A DNA stretch of 64,000 nt. Source: Amphibalanus amphitrite (taxonomy: Eukaryota > Arthropoda > Thecostraca > Balanomorpha > Balanidae). The DNA is taken from assembly GCF_019059575.1 (NCBI RefSeq), contig NW_024882714.1, positions 124,001-188,000 on the forward strand, read 5' to 3'. A program made the position numbers and the translations under genes. Below the pieces are notes generated by a model. That model saw only the letters and a list, made by a program, of their open reading frames with translations, ran no database searches and was not told the origin of the DNA. Below, piece after piece: positions 33,732 to 46,600 of this stretch (its first letter is position 1; each line of letters starts with the position of its first letter).

Positions 33732-36700
33732 TTAAGGGCGGAGGGACGGTGGTCATTGGTAATACCGGTCTGACGGTTAAATGCGACTCGCTAAGTCTCG
33801 TGTATACCGTGCAGTTCTAATGTAACGCCAGACTTTGTCACGTAATCCACGTAACCATTCAAACGGTCACGTTCCGGGGAGTTGGAACGCCAAGCGCGAC
33901 TCTCCTCCCCTCGCACTGAAGCTGGATAAGGGGCATTTTCATTCGAGAGCAGGCATCATTGGACATTACCTATGAGTCACTATCCAAAGTTCCGGTCACC
34001 GTTCCACGCCAGTTCACATGCATAAACATAAGCGATCGTGTTTGGCTATCGGAACGAGAAGGAAGTCGCCACTGTGAATCACTTTGGACAAGTCGCTTAT
34101 ACGCAGCACACCCAGAAGAAACGCTGAGCCCGTCTGAGACGGGTGCAGACTTGCCGCCAAGTTCAGAATGACCGGATGTTTGCGTGCCGGTGAGCATGTT
34201 CACACTTAGCTCCGGCGACTTATCATCGGGATCTGGACAGACTGCGGCCACCCGTCCCGGGCTGAATCCGGCCGCCGCGCCCGGTATTTCCGTCTGCCCC
34301 ACCCCGCCTGACTCAGCCCGCCCCCCTCCCCCGGGGTCAGGCTCACCTACTGACCCCAGGCCCTCGGCGGGCCGTCGGCGACAGACTCGACCCAGACTTG
34401 GCCGACCGGGAGCGGCGGGCCGCCCCCCGAGTGATTCACTGCGTCACTGATCGGTGAATGGATGAACAAACCGTCACTGAGGAATGAAAACGATGCCAGC
34501 ACCAGAATGTTCTGACACGTCACACCGTGGAGGGTGGGACGATTTCAGGTTTGAGCCCGATCTTGTAGCCATTGCTTGCCAGCCATGTGTCTCAACGTAA
34601 GATACAGCGTCGCCGATCATCATTTGATAAATGTGACTTGGGTCAAGTATTTAAACTTGTTCTGCTTATTACTTCTACCATCTTAAGCCATCTTGGTCTC
34701 CAAAAACCACTTGCCAGTGATCAAATAATTATAACAAAATGAAAATGATGCGCAATTAATCTCAGGTTCCGACCGTATGCCATGGCTTTTGAATATTTGC
34801 CCATCTACCTAGGTGAATATTTCAGCCTGAATGGTCTTTCTCGTGGATCAATTTACGTAAATATGCAAACGATTTGTAGTTATAACTGCTGACGTAACTT
34901 TATCACGTAAACCAAACATTTATCTTCAATCATTTCGAATTAAGGTCCGATGGCAGACACTTATCACATCCTCAGAGCGTCTGTCTCGGTTCAATGACGA
35001 GGCGGCGCCAACACCGTACCGTCTAGCCAGGCAGACAGATGGATAGTTGAACGGTTCTGGTTTATGTGACGCCGTTTATGAACAGCTCTTCTGCCGTCTG
35101 TAGCCTTATCGGTATTAGTGCCTTCAGCGCCACTCCACTGCAAGATCCACTGCGCCAACTCTTCCCTCTAACCTACGCACCAGCATATTGCCGGGGCCGA
35201 GTCTCCGAGATGGTTTGTTTGTTTGTTTTGTTTTGTTGGGTTAGGCCCTTTCGGTCTGACAAGACCATTGCAGAGCCGGAAGGATGATAGGAATTAGGGA
35301 GAGACATTGGTCTGAGCAGGCACCCTAGTGAGTCGCCGGGGCTGAGCCCGTCCAGAGGACAGGCCACCCACCCAAGGCACTCACTGCACCCGGCTACGGG
35401 GTGCGCTCCCTCGGGAGCAGCGGTGCCGCTCCGAAGGAGCAGCCCGCATGATATAAAGGTGCCTGTCCAGCCCGGAGGGGGGTTGCGGTGTGGAGGAGAA
35501 GGATTTCAGTATCCTGAGGATAGAAGCACGGAACGGTGTCCGAGATGGTGGGTGATGATGCAGTACCTGCGCACCAGCGTTGGACTCCAAGCGCACCCCC
35601 TCACCATTCATGCATGCTCATCGGTGCTTATCGTGAGCTCCGGGCGTAAATGATACGGGCTGCGTATGCGTATATGCGTGAGTACGAGGCTGTAATTCAT
35701 GGAGATGCAGGAGTGGCCTACAAGTGGAGATTCGCGTTTGGAAAGTGCACCTGACACTTGACAGACTGAAGTATGACATTGCAGTCTAGGGCCGGAGAAA
35801 ATGAATTTGCACGTCAGAGTTGGGACCGCTGAGGGCTCAATCCCGCCAGCCAAGTCAGGGTTATCAGCTCAGTGGTCGCTGGCATTGTTTTTCTCCTCTG
35901 TTTTTGGTTGGTCCTTGGGCTAACCCATGAATGGAACACGGACGGCTCAATGGCGTTGCTTCGCGGCAGCGCACTTGTCTCCAGTTCCACCGTATATGTA
36001 ATCTTGCAGTCTGGGTTAGCGCTGAGTAGGTAATCGGCAATGCTTCAATTCAATCAATGTTGCCTGTTGAGTCAAAGCGATAAAGTCGATACAATTTCAT
36101 CGAATGTGAATGTTGAATTTCCAAACTTCATCCTTCTCGAACTTGTCGCCTGTATTTAAAGGAAATTAACTACATTTACGTTCTGGACAATAAAATAGCT
36201 AAAATAGAACGTTTATCCAAATAATTTGGCAGCTACATGACTCCGATAAAAATGCCTTCTTTTATAAGAGTAAGAAAACCTTGCTTAAATAAAAGACATT
36301 TCGGAGATTCATATCAAAGTATATGAATTCTATTAAGTTCAAGCTAACTGGGTCACTACTTCTTCAACGACTCTTACAGAGCGGTGGCGCACCTATACAG
36401 AAGCTGTACAGTAGCGGACACCGTCTGACCATTTCACAACTCAGCTATGCTCAGTGCTCACGCTGGGTCCAATTTACAGTGCCGTCGCGCTGTCCGTTGT
36501 CCCCACACGCGGCGCGCGGCGGGGCGGGGGCGGGGGAGGGGTATTGTGCGACCCGGTGACCTGGTGACCGGCACGTGCGACACTCAGTGACGACACGGTA
36601 CTCCCCGCGGGGGCCGGCCGCTGCCGCTGTTTGTCACCAGGACACCTGGGACGCTGGGTGAGTCTGGTGATGTCTGATGACGGTTGGTGACGTCTGTGAA

Positions 36701-38925
36701 GCTGGTGATGTCTAGGAGCTTGCGGTAACGGAGCGGAGGAGTGCCCGTAGCCGCCCCCGCAGCACGGGTCGCGTTGGAACTCTGGTGACGTGTCTCTTAC
36801 ATACATGGGGACGCGAGCGTGACCTGTCTGATCCAGGACGGTCCGTTACTTCGGGGTGAAATACACTGGTGTAGAGCGATCAAAGGTGAAATGTGCTAGC
36901 TTCTTCGGAGAAGGTTTCGATGCGCTTATGGTGAAGTCGAGTCATGAATCACAGTGACTTGTTTTCATAAAACGCATCTTCAGTCGGGTGCATATAACAC
37001 ACATGCAACGACCATCACAGGTTTCCTGATCATAGGTAAGCGGTCAAGAACGTTTGAATCACGACAATAAACCAGCAGCAGTGCTCATCACTCTCAGTCA
37101 TTGCTATCGCGACGGCTCTCCTCAGAAAAAGGTGAAATGTGAGCAAAATCAAAGGCACTCAGCACTGATAAAGCGATAACGCTGTAGTGTAGATCATCCT
37201 ATTAGGGTGCCGCTCTACGTAGTAAAACTAAAAGGTACCGGGATAAGTCATGTGCTTTGCTGTCCAGTCGGGAATAATTTTGAGTAACTAAGCCTGCCGA
37301 AGAAGACTGGGGGGATATGAGGGCAAATTGAGAAACTATCCTTCAAGCGCAGTCTCCCTCGTCTTGATGTCAAATTCAATTCCTCCCAACAAGTCACTTC
37401 CTTTCTTTTGATGCGGGGAAGACCTGAGAAACATATTTCGCTTTACCAGCGCTAATGACACTGCAGCATGTTCCGGACGTTGCGAGGACGTTTGCCACGT
37501 ATTTCACGATGGCAAGATGGATGGTGATGCCCACTTCAAAGCCACTTGCTCGCTTAATGACGCGAAGCATGCACGTCTGGTCGCTGGACGAGGCTTCAAA
37601 GAAGCCTCCGCGGCCGATGAATCATGAGTAGTTCCGCAGAAGAATATTGCATCCATCTTCGTCGCTCGTCTTGCCTCACACCAGAGCAGATGTCAGTGAC
37701 GTGGCCGTGGTTTGCATACGCTTGCGATGAGAAGACATGGAGAGATCTGAATAAGCCGACTACCATCCTGCAAGCTGACCCGGCAGTGCATGAGGAACCA
37801 TCTCGCCTGGACGACGTGTTCGTATTTCAGGCCCATCGATATCTGTAGAACACGGAGGCTTGACAAGGCTCAGGTGATGGCGCAATCGTACATATACGCA
37901 CTGAAATCCCAGCGTATGAAATTTTTTAACGGGTGCTTGAAGTAATTCGGCTATCTAAAATTTCGTTACGGCGCTGTGCGTTTATTGGCGCAGTTGCCGG
38001 CGCTATCTTCATTGTTCGGCTCCGTCAGCGCCGTCTGCAGAAGACGCTGCTGAGTGCTGACGACCTCCCATTCATCTCCATCCTCAACAGTCGGCGATTG
38101 CGCCATGCACGCGGCTATGCGTGCGCGTGACCCACTGTAACCTCTTTATTCCAATCACGTGAGACGCATGGGGCGCCGCACAGCGGGGCGCGGGAAAGAA
38201 GCGACGCGCCCGTCAAAAGCGGACGGCCCGACAACGTAGCCCTCCACGCTGTTCCTGATAATGAATGCAGTCACTCGTTGCAGCGAATGTTTCTCGCAGT
38301 TGCCGACACCGACTATGGTCACGTGATTTGATACGAGTCCATCTATGGAACGTCACGTGACCTGAAGGTGCGGTGTGGCCCCATGTGTTAGGATTCAGGG
38401 ACGCTGGCCGAACGGTTTGAGCCGCTGCGTCGTGGCGGTCGGCAGGTAAGCTGTTGTAAATGTCGCTCGTATTTTCACACATTTAGGGACTATGTAGTCC
38501 GGCGTAACCCATTACACCTGCGAAGTCTGTGCACTTGCATATACCTAGTATATCGCGAGACCGAGGACACTGGGGGAAGTTTGCGAAGCCTTCTTAACGT
38601 CAATCTCTGAGATTCACAAAGAATCCCTTAGTTCCGGTGCATACAACCGGTTGGTCTGCAAACAAGATTATTGCATGGCAGCGTCAGCCCCAGAGCTCAT
38701 GCGGTTTTGATGGGAATGCAGTTTTTCTTCTGAGTTAGCCCTTTCCGGAGGAGCTTTCAGTTGCATATAAGCATTATGCTACCTATCATTCAAGTGCTAG
38801 CTGCCCCAAATCAGCTTAGATATATATCCAGAGATCGCATGTATGACCATATCCTAGAAGGTTCTACCTTAATCGTAGCAAAAAAAAAAAAAAAGCAGCT
38901 GACCATAACGAAATCATTTCATTAA

Positions 38926-39404
38926 GGGGACCCTCCCACCTTAACATTCGATTTTAGTTGAGATAGCCAAAATGGGGTCCCTGGCTCACAATTACCGGTT
39001 TCGGCACTCACAACATCGAGAAATGCCTTAACTCGGAAATATTGAATTTCAAAATTGCAGCATTTTGATTCAGAGGGGCTAATGCTTAGGAATACCCCTC
39101 TGAATGTGTGACGTCAGCGCAAATATCTAACGATTTTTAAATGTTTGACTAAAACGTTTTGTAGCACGCGGTGGTATATGCTATTTGCGCACAACATTTG
39201 CCGCAAACGCCGCACTTCTAAAATAAAGTCGCTAGAAACAGCGGAGATCCCAAAAAAAGTAAACAAAAGTAAAAGTCTAATATCTTGAAAACCGGTGAAT
39301 ATTTTTCGGTGAAATTTGGTAGATATTCGTTTTCGCTCTTTCTGAACCGAGCGACATCACTTTCATGCCAATTCATAAACTTTTTTGAAGGTGGGAGGGT
39401 CCCT
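38926..39404 (-). mobile_element. TTAA-flanked MITE, second group, copy B (inverted)
   Basis: A 479-bp element between TTAA (38922-38925) and TTAA (39405-39408). It is the reverse-orientation partner of 32690-33166, with only scattered differences along the whole length, which suggests recent spread. Both copies lie in the same PVF intron. Confidence 0.85.
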
Positions 39405-42110
39405 TTAAGTGCATGGAAAAGGAACCTGAAATATAATCCAGTCAGCCACCGACTCATTCAAATGAATTTAATCAACCGACCCCATTTGGATGATATATTA
39501 ACATTTTTAAAACCTCAGATTGCCCGACAACAAAACATCTCAAGATTTCATCAGCTGGACATGGATTCCATCAGCACGTGCAACTGTACTCCGGAGAAAG
39601 CACCATCAGCCTGGCGGGCACGGCATGTCGTCTATGAGCGGCCCCCATTTCGAGCCTTATGGTCAGCTTGTTTTCGGAGTGGACCCGCGGCGCCAGCCAC
39701 AACAAACGCTCTGGCGTGTGGTGCTGCAGGTCTTATGACCGGCACTTTACAAACGGGGCCACACAGCAGGCGTCATTATAGCAGCAATTAGACAACATTT
39801 GCACACAGTCTGCAGCGCGATGAGCATGGGAACATATCCGACAGCGATCTTTAAATATCTATTCAAATGAAACAGTAGGCATTCACCTGAAGCCCATCAT
39901 CTCATAAACCGTCCACATATTGTTCTGATTAGATGCAATGCTTCACCGTCCTTAGCACTGCTCTTGCGACAATGGCCATAGTAAAATAACATTAGGACAA
40001 GGGACAATAACATGAGTCAAACGCAACTCGTAAAATATTTTAACTTTACAACATAACTGTGTATCGCATTCATCGTATAACACTACTAATTGATATCGAG
40101 GACCGTTAACACAGGACAACAATGCTTTGTCACACCAGTTAAGCCGGGTGTTTATAGTTACCTTTAAGCTCCGAGGACCTAGCATGGCAAATACAAATAG
40201 CTTATCGCTCATCTTCTAATGGAGTGGCAAATAGATATCGTTTGTGCAACGTTCAAGTGCACAATGAGGAAAACTGGTCGCACCTTTGTCTGTAAATCGG
40301 TCTGGTCTTTGGCGGCTCTGACAGAGGAAGTTCTGCCAGCATTTGTAACACAACACTCGAACGACAAAATGTGTCACTGACAGCTTTTTCATCACTACTG
40401 CCGGTAGGCACATTATCATGTGTGAAATAAGATGAGCGTAACAAATGGAACAGCGTCACTCACTATGCAGTGCTGTCAATAGCATTGGAGTTAGCTTTAC
40501 TATAGAACATACATATAGCATAAAGTCATCGTACTTATAGGTACCCAGAGCTGATATCAGGATATCAGTGGGACTGCACCTTTTTATCTGCCGTACACTT
40601 CAAGACAATTTTGCATCTTATGGGAATTTTGACTATGTCACTATGTTTCGTACATTTGCTATGTTTAATTAAAATAATGACGAAGTAACGAGAAACAATC
40701 ACGGGACGAAAATTCTAGTCCGTTTATTTCTTCATTTTCCTTATATTACATTAATTTTGCTTCCCATTAGCTTTTCGTTATTTCCATTACATCACGTCTC
40801 TAACTAATGCTGCACTCTGATGCACGCACAGGTACCAGACATATCGCTGTACCCTGCTTATTATCATGATTTTATGGATGCCTATCGTCAATGAAATTGA
40901 CATGCATATCGTACACATCGTCTGCTGTCATCATTTCTTGTTTTGCATAACACCAACGCCGCATTACAGCAAATTTAGCTCCCCACCTCTCCCATTACGC
41001 ATCAGCGAGCACCATCACACGTTTACCGGCCACGCACACTGTTCTGACAGTCGCGACCGACAGCCGGCTGGAGCGCTGACCGATCGCGCTCCTCACCTCG
41101 TCCGCTCCATTAGCCAACACTTAGGACAGTGTGCCGATCGGGGGCCGGTGGTCCTCCGTCTGTCCCGGTGAGAGGGGGGATGGTATGGCCACTGGCCGGC
41201 CGGTGAAGGAGAGTTCACGCTCCAGATACGGAGATGGAACGGGAGGGGAGGAGAAAGGAAGGAAGTGTGCCTCCGTGAGCGGTGATATCAGATATGGGAT
41301 GGTGGCGTCAGGCGTGTGGGGGATTTCGGACGCTAGGGTGAAACAGACAGCCAACGTTTTAAGCATGGGGATCAAGGCGCTAAGATAAAACATCACAGAT
41401 ATCTAACAGCCCAATAAATGTAAGTGCCACCCTGAATCGTAGCGATACTACCAGCATTTCTGCTGAAACAGGTGTGGTGAATCCTGACAGAGCCAGTAGG
41501 CTAAATCTCGAAATAGCCCAGCATCTTAGAACTAGCCTGAGAGCCGCCCTCTTTAAAGCGATCCTTCCGTTTGTGTTGTAACACAGCCACATCGATCTCC
41601 ATTTTCCGATATCCTTCATCTGGGATTACCAAAATACCTCCTGCCACCTAATCAAAGGATCTGAATATTTCCAGGCTGTCTGGCGGACAGCCGGCGGCAG
41701 AGGGATTTTCGTAAAGGCCCGTTCAGGTGGCGGCTGGGTCGGTTCATCTGTTCACAAATGACGTGTTTGGCAGGACCGTACGGGAGGACAAAGGAGACCC
41801 GGCCGGCCTCACACGACGCTAGCCCTCGGCCGGGGCGGACGAGTCGGTTGCTGAGCGGTTTATACGGCTGAATGGAGCTGAAAGTGCTGCGCGCCTGACC
41901 GCGAGAAGATCACAAAAGCCGTTTTTCTGTATCTATATGCTATTCGTGGGATTGGCGATTCAGCTGATATAAAACACAAACACGGAAGAAGAGTTTCATG
42001 GATACTAGACAACACAACGCTTTTTTAGGGTAAAAGGCATATCAAACAGCACCACCTTTTACACGACCTCACATCCGAGCCCAGTCCCGTCCCTCGCCCG
42101 GCTAGCTTAC

Positions 42111-42297
42111 GTGCTCCTCTGGATGCGTCGTCGGCCATCATGTTGAACTCGGCAAAGGCCCGCTTCGGTCCCAGTTTGCGCAGCCGGTTGACCCCGGGCC
42201 GCGAGGCGAGCTGATGTTTGAGGGCCGAGGCGGGCAGCTTGGACTGCGGCTGGTCCGACTGAGTGCCGCGCATCAGCTGCTCCCATAGCTGCTGCAT
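42111..42297 (-). CDS. Pvf: PVF-like exon: N-terminal pro-region
   Basis: Sixty-two codons plus one base, acceptor TTTTTCCGCCAG, donor GCAC/GTAAGC. The frame is set by the downstream cystine-knot exon: the split codon C+GT gives Arg and the reading continues as RDRDEMLTKMM. The peptide is hydrophilic and basic, with dibasic LGPKR near residues 44-48 that could be a proprotein-convertase site. No homology is evident for this part, which fits the poorly conserved pro-region of PVFs. Assignment to this gene rests on strand, order and phase rather than on sequence match. The exon begins with ATG in frame, but the strong acceptor just before it argues that it is internal. Confidence 0.6.
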
Positions 42298-43622
42298 CTG
42301 GCGGAAAAACGGCATCAGTCACACGAGAGGAAATTTTCCTCTGAAAATGGCTTTAAACAGCCCGTTAATAAGCTATTTTCAAAAATAAGAACAACCCGTT
42401 CTTACATCGGAATCTATGAAAATCAAATAAAAAATGGAATTGACTACAACTTCAATCATAAAATACCAGAAAACCTTCAAAAGTATGGGATAGATTCAAC
42501 GGCAAAGTTCATTAGACCAGCGTACGGGGCTCAGTTTGAATACATCTTGGGACGCTGGCGATATTTCAGGAGTCGTGGGTTGGTGCCAAAACTGAATGCA
42601 GGGTGTCACAAAAACGGGACATCAGTCCGAACCCACGTATGACAGAATTAATCGGATTAAATTCGTGATCCGCCGCTCCGTTCAGGGTTGTTTACCCAAT
42701 TGTCATGTTGGCGTACGTGGGCGGAACTTTTTGTTGAGGGAGGATTAAAGGGAGACGGCTGCACCGTGGTGCAGCCCGTATATACCAATCCAAACAATCA
42801 ACATACTTGGCCGATGAAGAAAACAGAACTGCATCACCTCAACAACACCGCTCACTTTTCAGCGAGTGGTAAGTTACTGCACACGACATAATTCGATTTC
42901 CGCCTTACTACTTGAATGATTTACGGTGTTCGCGACTAGATTGGAAATAACTGACGCCTTTTCATTCATCGAAATAATCCTTTCCCAACACAGTATTTAT
43001 TTCCAGAATCAACATCATAGCGTATTTCGCAATGGCGCAAAGACGGTATAAAAAAATATTTTATTAGTTATTCCGATGACTGTTGTTGTGGCACATCTGC
43101 TTCAGGGACGGATGAACTACCACAGTTCCCACTTCTGACCCCACGGCCCCACCAGACCAGCCGTGACGTCAGGTCGTGTCGTCGGGAGGCCGCATTCCGA
43201 ATATGATGGCGGCCCCGGCCGACAGCCGAACTCCAGCACTCCATGGAAATTCCCGCAGACACGGGGCCAAAGCGTGACCGAGTCGGAGCTCCGAGAGGGG
43301 GAGAGGATGAGAGCTGCTGCAGCTAATGCGCAGCTTCTGCACCCGTCTGCAGCCGCGGAATACGATCACGAATAGAGCGGACAGTGAAATGTCCGGGAAT
43401 GTCCAGCGGAAGAGCGAAGGCAGGGACCAGGACAGAACGAGCTGTATGAAAACTGCAGAAGAAGGGCTGAATCAGAGCGACGCAATTAGACTTCACGTGT
43501 TGTGAAAACTAGCACACTCACTTGTGTGAAGCTCGAAAAATGGGAGCCTGGATAAAATTAAAACCCTATCGAGAAACAGAAGATCGCGTGATGAGAAGAG
43601 CATATTGATGAATTACATATTG

Positions 43623-43684
43623 ATACATACATACATACATACATACATACATACATACATACATACATACATACATACATACAT
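43623..43684. repeat. ATAC tetranucleotide microsatellite
   Basis: About 15 units of ATAC/CATA without interruption, flanked on both sides by ACATATTGATGAAT-like words (about 43605-43625 and 43686-43700). Confidence 0.95.
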
Positions 43685-46600
43685 TTACATATTGATGAAT
43701 GGCATGGCCATTATGGTCATGTTCAGGACGGCCCACTTAGTAGCTTGTCAATGTCAAATTGGTCGAATTGGTCAACCCAGAAGTGTGGTATCATATTTCG
43801 GCCATATGTGCAACTTCATAAAATGCGGGCTACCCCATGCAAGTGTAACGGAAGCTTCATTTAGCCGCGGGCAGCCAGACCACAGGGCAAATAATGTTCG
43901 GAAATCCCAGTGCCGTCAAGCGGGATCTCCCCTGCCATCGAGGTTGGTATGCAGTCTGGGTCGCAAATCGCCGGCCAGGGGGCCAGCCAGCGTGCTTGGA
44001 AACCTGAGAACCATACCACCGTAACTGCGAGAAGAGAGCTTGTTCTCTATGCTAAATCAGGAGGGATTAGGAGTTTCCAGTCGACAGAACTGACGCCACT
44101 GGATGTTCCTAAGCTCCCCCGTCCCTAGTTAGGCCTCCGGAGACTCTCACCCCCCCCCCCTCCGTGCCCCCCCCCCCGCGTGCCGGCCGCCCAGCTGAGT
44201 GAGCTGCGTCAGCGTCAGCGGGCGGTCGCAGCTCGGGCCAGACAGCTCGGCGGCTGCGGCGCGCCGGTTCGTGACGCCCCCGGCCGCCGGGCGGGGGCGG
44301 GGGCGGGGGCGGTCTGTGACCTTGGCGCGCCGCCCACCCGCCGCATGAACCGAAATGAGCCGACGTCGGCTCGGCGGCGTCGAAGGCGTCGCCCCGCCCC
44401 CACCCCGCCGCCGTCACCGACACCAAGGCCGCCTCCGTCTGCCCTGCAGGCCGCGCAGACCCGACTGAAAGCCGCTGCCGGCTGCTCGGATGGCTCGCGG
44501 TCACAGCCAGAGCGGCACGAATTCAGTCGACGCGTTGATGATGCCATCAGCGGGTCCCAGCACTTGCAGAGCTGCTAATGGAGCTTAGACCATCGGAGCG
44601 GGCCGGTCAAATGGTCGGATAGCCGTCTGCACGGCCAGACTTCCTCCTCTTGGAGCGAGAGGTCGTCACATAGACGCGTCAGCACCATGACGCTGCATTG
44701 CGGGATGGGTGTGAGATTGGACAAGATGGGACGATGTATGTGTATGTTAGTCTGATAATACAGTGATGGCATGTGTGTGAACGGAATATGTCCCAGCGGG
44801 GGTTGATGCGGTCCCATTAGTGGCTGATTCATTTTTATAGAAGGGTAGTGGAGGCATTACACAACCCCTTTCATACAATTCAACCCAATCGTCGGCCTTG
44901 TGCAATGATAACATTGCAAACAGGGTTAGTTTCGCTTACTCTCTCCACTGTACGCCTATAGGTGAGGGGCAGTAAGACAGTAAGATAAACATTACGTACA
45001 ATACATCATTCAGAGCACTGCGCATCTAGGTATGTTTCCAGTGGTCTTGCAAGCTGCGTTCATTTTTATATAAAAAAACTTCTTAAGTTAGATATTCGTC
45101 ACTATCACTGTTCCATGCAAGTCATAAGATTTGTAGACCACAAACCCCAATACTGTTGCAAAACACAGGTAACAACGCGCACAAGCGCATTAGCCGATAA
45201 GGCGCACAGCAACTGACGAATGGCAAACAATTTTGCACCACCAATGTTAAGTACACAAAAAGGCTCTGGAATGTCATATCCATTTCAACGTTTGCTTGCA
45301 TCTGCAGTATAAACACCACCACGTCTTCGGGAACTCGCAAGTCGCCATCTAATGAACTTTGACGATCTCGAATAGCTCAAGTGGTAAGGGAAAGAAGCTC
45401 AGTTGATTTGCTGTTTTGTCACTTTCTCATGTTGTGCAAACTGTCGCGAAATCTAAATGCATGTGGCTATTGGATTAAGTAGGTATTTGTGACGCATCAT
45501 CATACCACAAAATAATTTAGTGAGTGCCATGTTCTGGGGAAAGCTTCATATATTTCTGAATTCTGCGGCCCAACGCATAGACGGCTAAGAATTCAGTACC
45601 TAACCACGGATACAAAAAATGATGATATTCGGTAAAAACGCAACAGCTCTCGTGAATCCCGCTGGGCTTACAATATGACAGCTAATGTTTTCTTACGAAA
45701 TCACAGTCAGAAAAATGAAGTGAACACGAATGATTGGAGTTAGACACGGACCATGAAAGAACTTCGGCCAAGCATGCAATCGGGCAAACGAACAGGCAGT
45801 TAAACGACACGAATTCGATAGAAAAGCAAGGAATGTGTCAGTGAAGCATGCAAAAATCAACTGCAACATTCTCTGAGCTGATGATGATACTTCCGAGCAG
45901 TTTTAGGTGTATCACATATGTTCGCAGTTAAAACTTAATGTTCACATGCACATGACAGCTACAATCATTACATTTTCATCGAAGCAAACGATTCATTGTA
46001 AAAGCTGTCGCGTAACATGAAAATATGAAGAAACCCATTTACACCGTCAACCATGCCTCCTCCCTGACATTATTTTCGACATCGTCTGGTAGCCGGCGCG
46101 CCCCAGCATTTTCCCGACGAAAGCCGCCCTCGCCGCATGGGTAAACAATCACAACACGATAATTTACGATCGTGTCTCGGGGTCGGCGGATTTAACGAGC
46201 CCGTAATGCAATACGGACGGTCGTTGAGCAGCCGACGTGTCTGGGAAGGTGGTGAGGTCACCAGAGGTCACACTCGGGGTGATCTCAGTAGCTCGTGATG
46301 AGCGCCAAGCAATGCGCTGAGAGACTCGCTCTATCACATCAAGAGCGATGATGTGATAAGCAGTGGCGCAATAATATGCCATAGGCTACCGGGGATTCAC
46401 GGATACGTCATACCGACGTGATGGCTGCTATGTCGTCATCAATGGTTTAGTCAAGGGGTGAGACAGTCGTTACGGCTAAGGTCGATGCTGAGTTAGCTAT
46501 TCGGGGAAACGCAAACATCTCTCAGGCGTATACCCTTTTGACCCCAACGGAACGAAGAGTGACAGCATCGCACGTCACTGGAGTATAAATGGGTTATAAC

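Larger units (their letters stand above)
29281..42110 (-). other. Large PVF intron (12.8 kb)
   Basis: Between the pro-region exon and the knot exon. It contains a GATCAGACGGTCAGACG-type minisatellite (29300-29600), SINE-like repeats (31158-32648), three TTAA-flanked elements (32690-33166, 33193-33731, 38926-39404) and GC-rich patches near 34240-34440 and 36480-36620. A donor-like GTGAGC at about 34343-34348 on the minus strand follows GC-rich sequence, but no coding exon is recognisable. Sequence from 39405 to 42110 is mostly AT-rich and unique, with nothing I can name. Confidence 0.6.
26365..42297 (-). other. Pvf: PVF-like growth factor gene model (5 exons; 5' end missing)
   Basis: Gene model for a secreted PDGF/VEGF-related factor. 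Exons 42111-42297, 29051-29280, 28582-28724, 27219-27350 and 26365-26482 sum to 810 bases, exactly 270 codons including the stop. Junction phases match at all four splices (1, 0, 2, 2). Domain order is a pro-region of about 70 residues, the cystine-knot domain ending in TECEC, then a cysteine-rich basic tail. In arthropods PVFs are ligands for the PVR receptor tyrosine kinase and act in blood-cell and epithelial migration. The signal peptide is not in these exons, so at least one upstream coding exon is missing from the model. Intron 1 of this model is 12.8 kb and rich in transposons. Confidence 0.83.
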
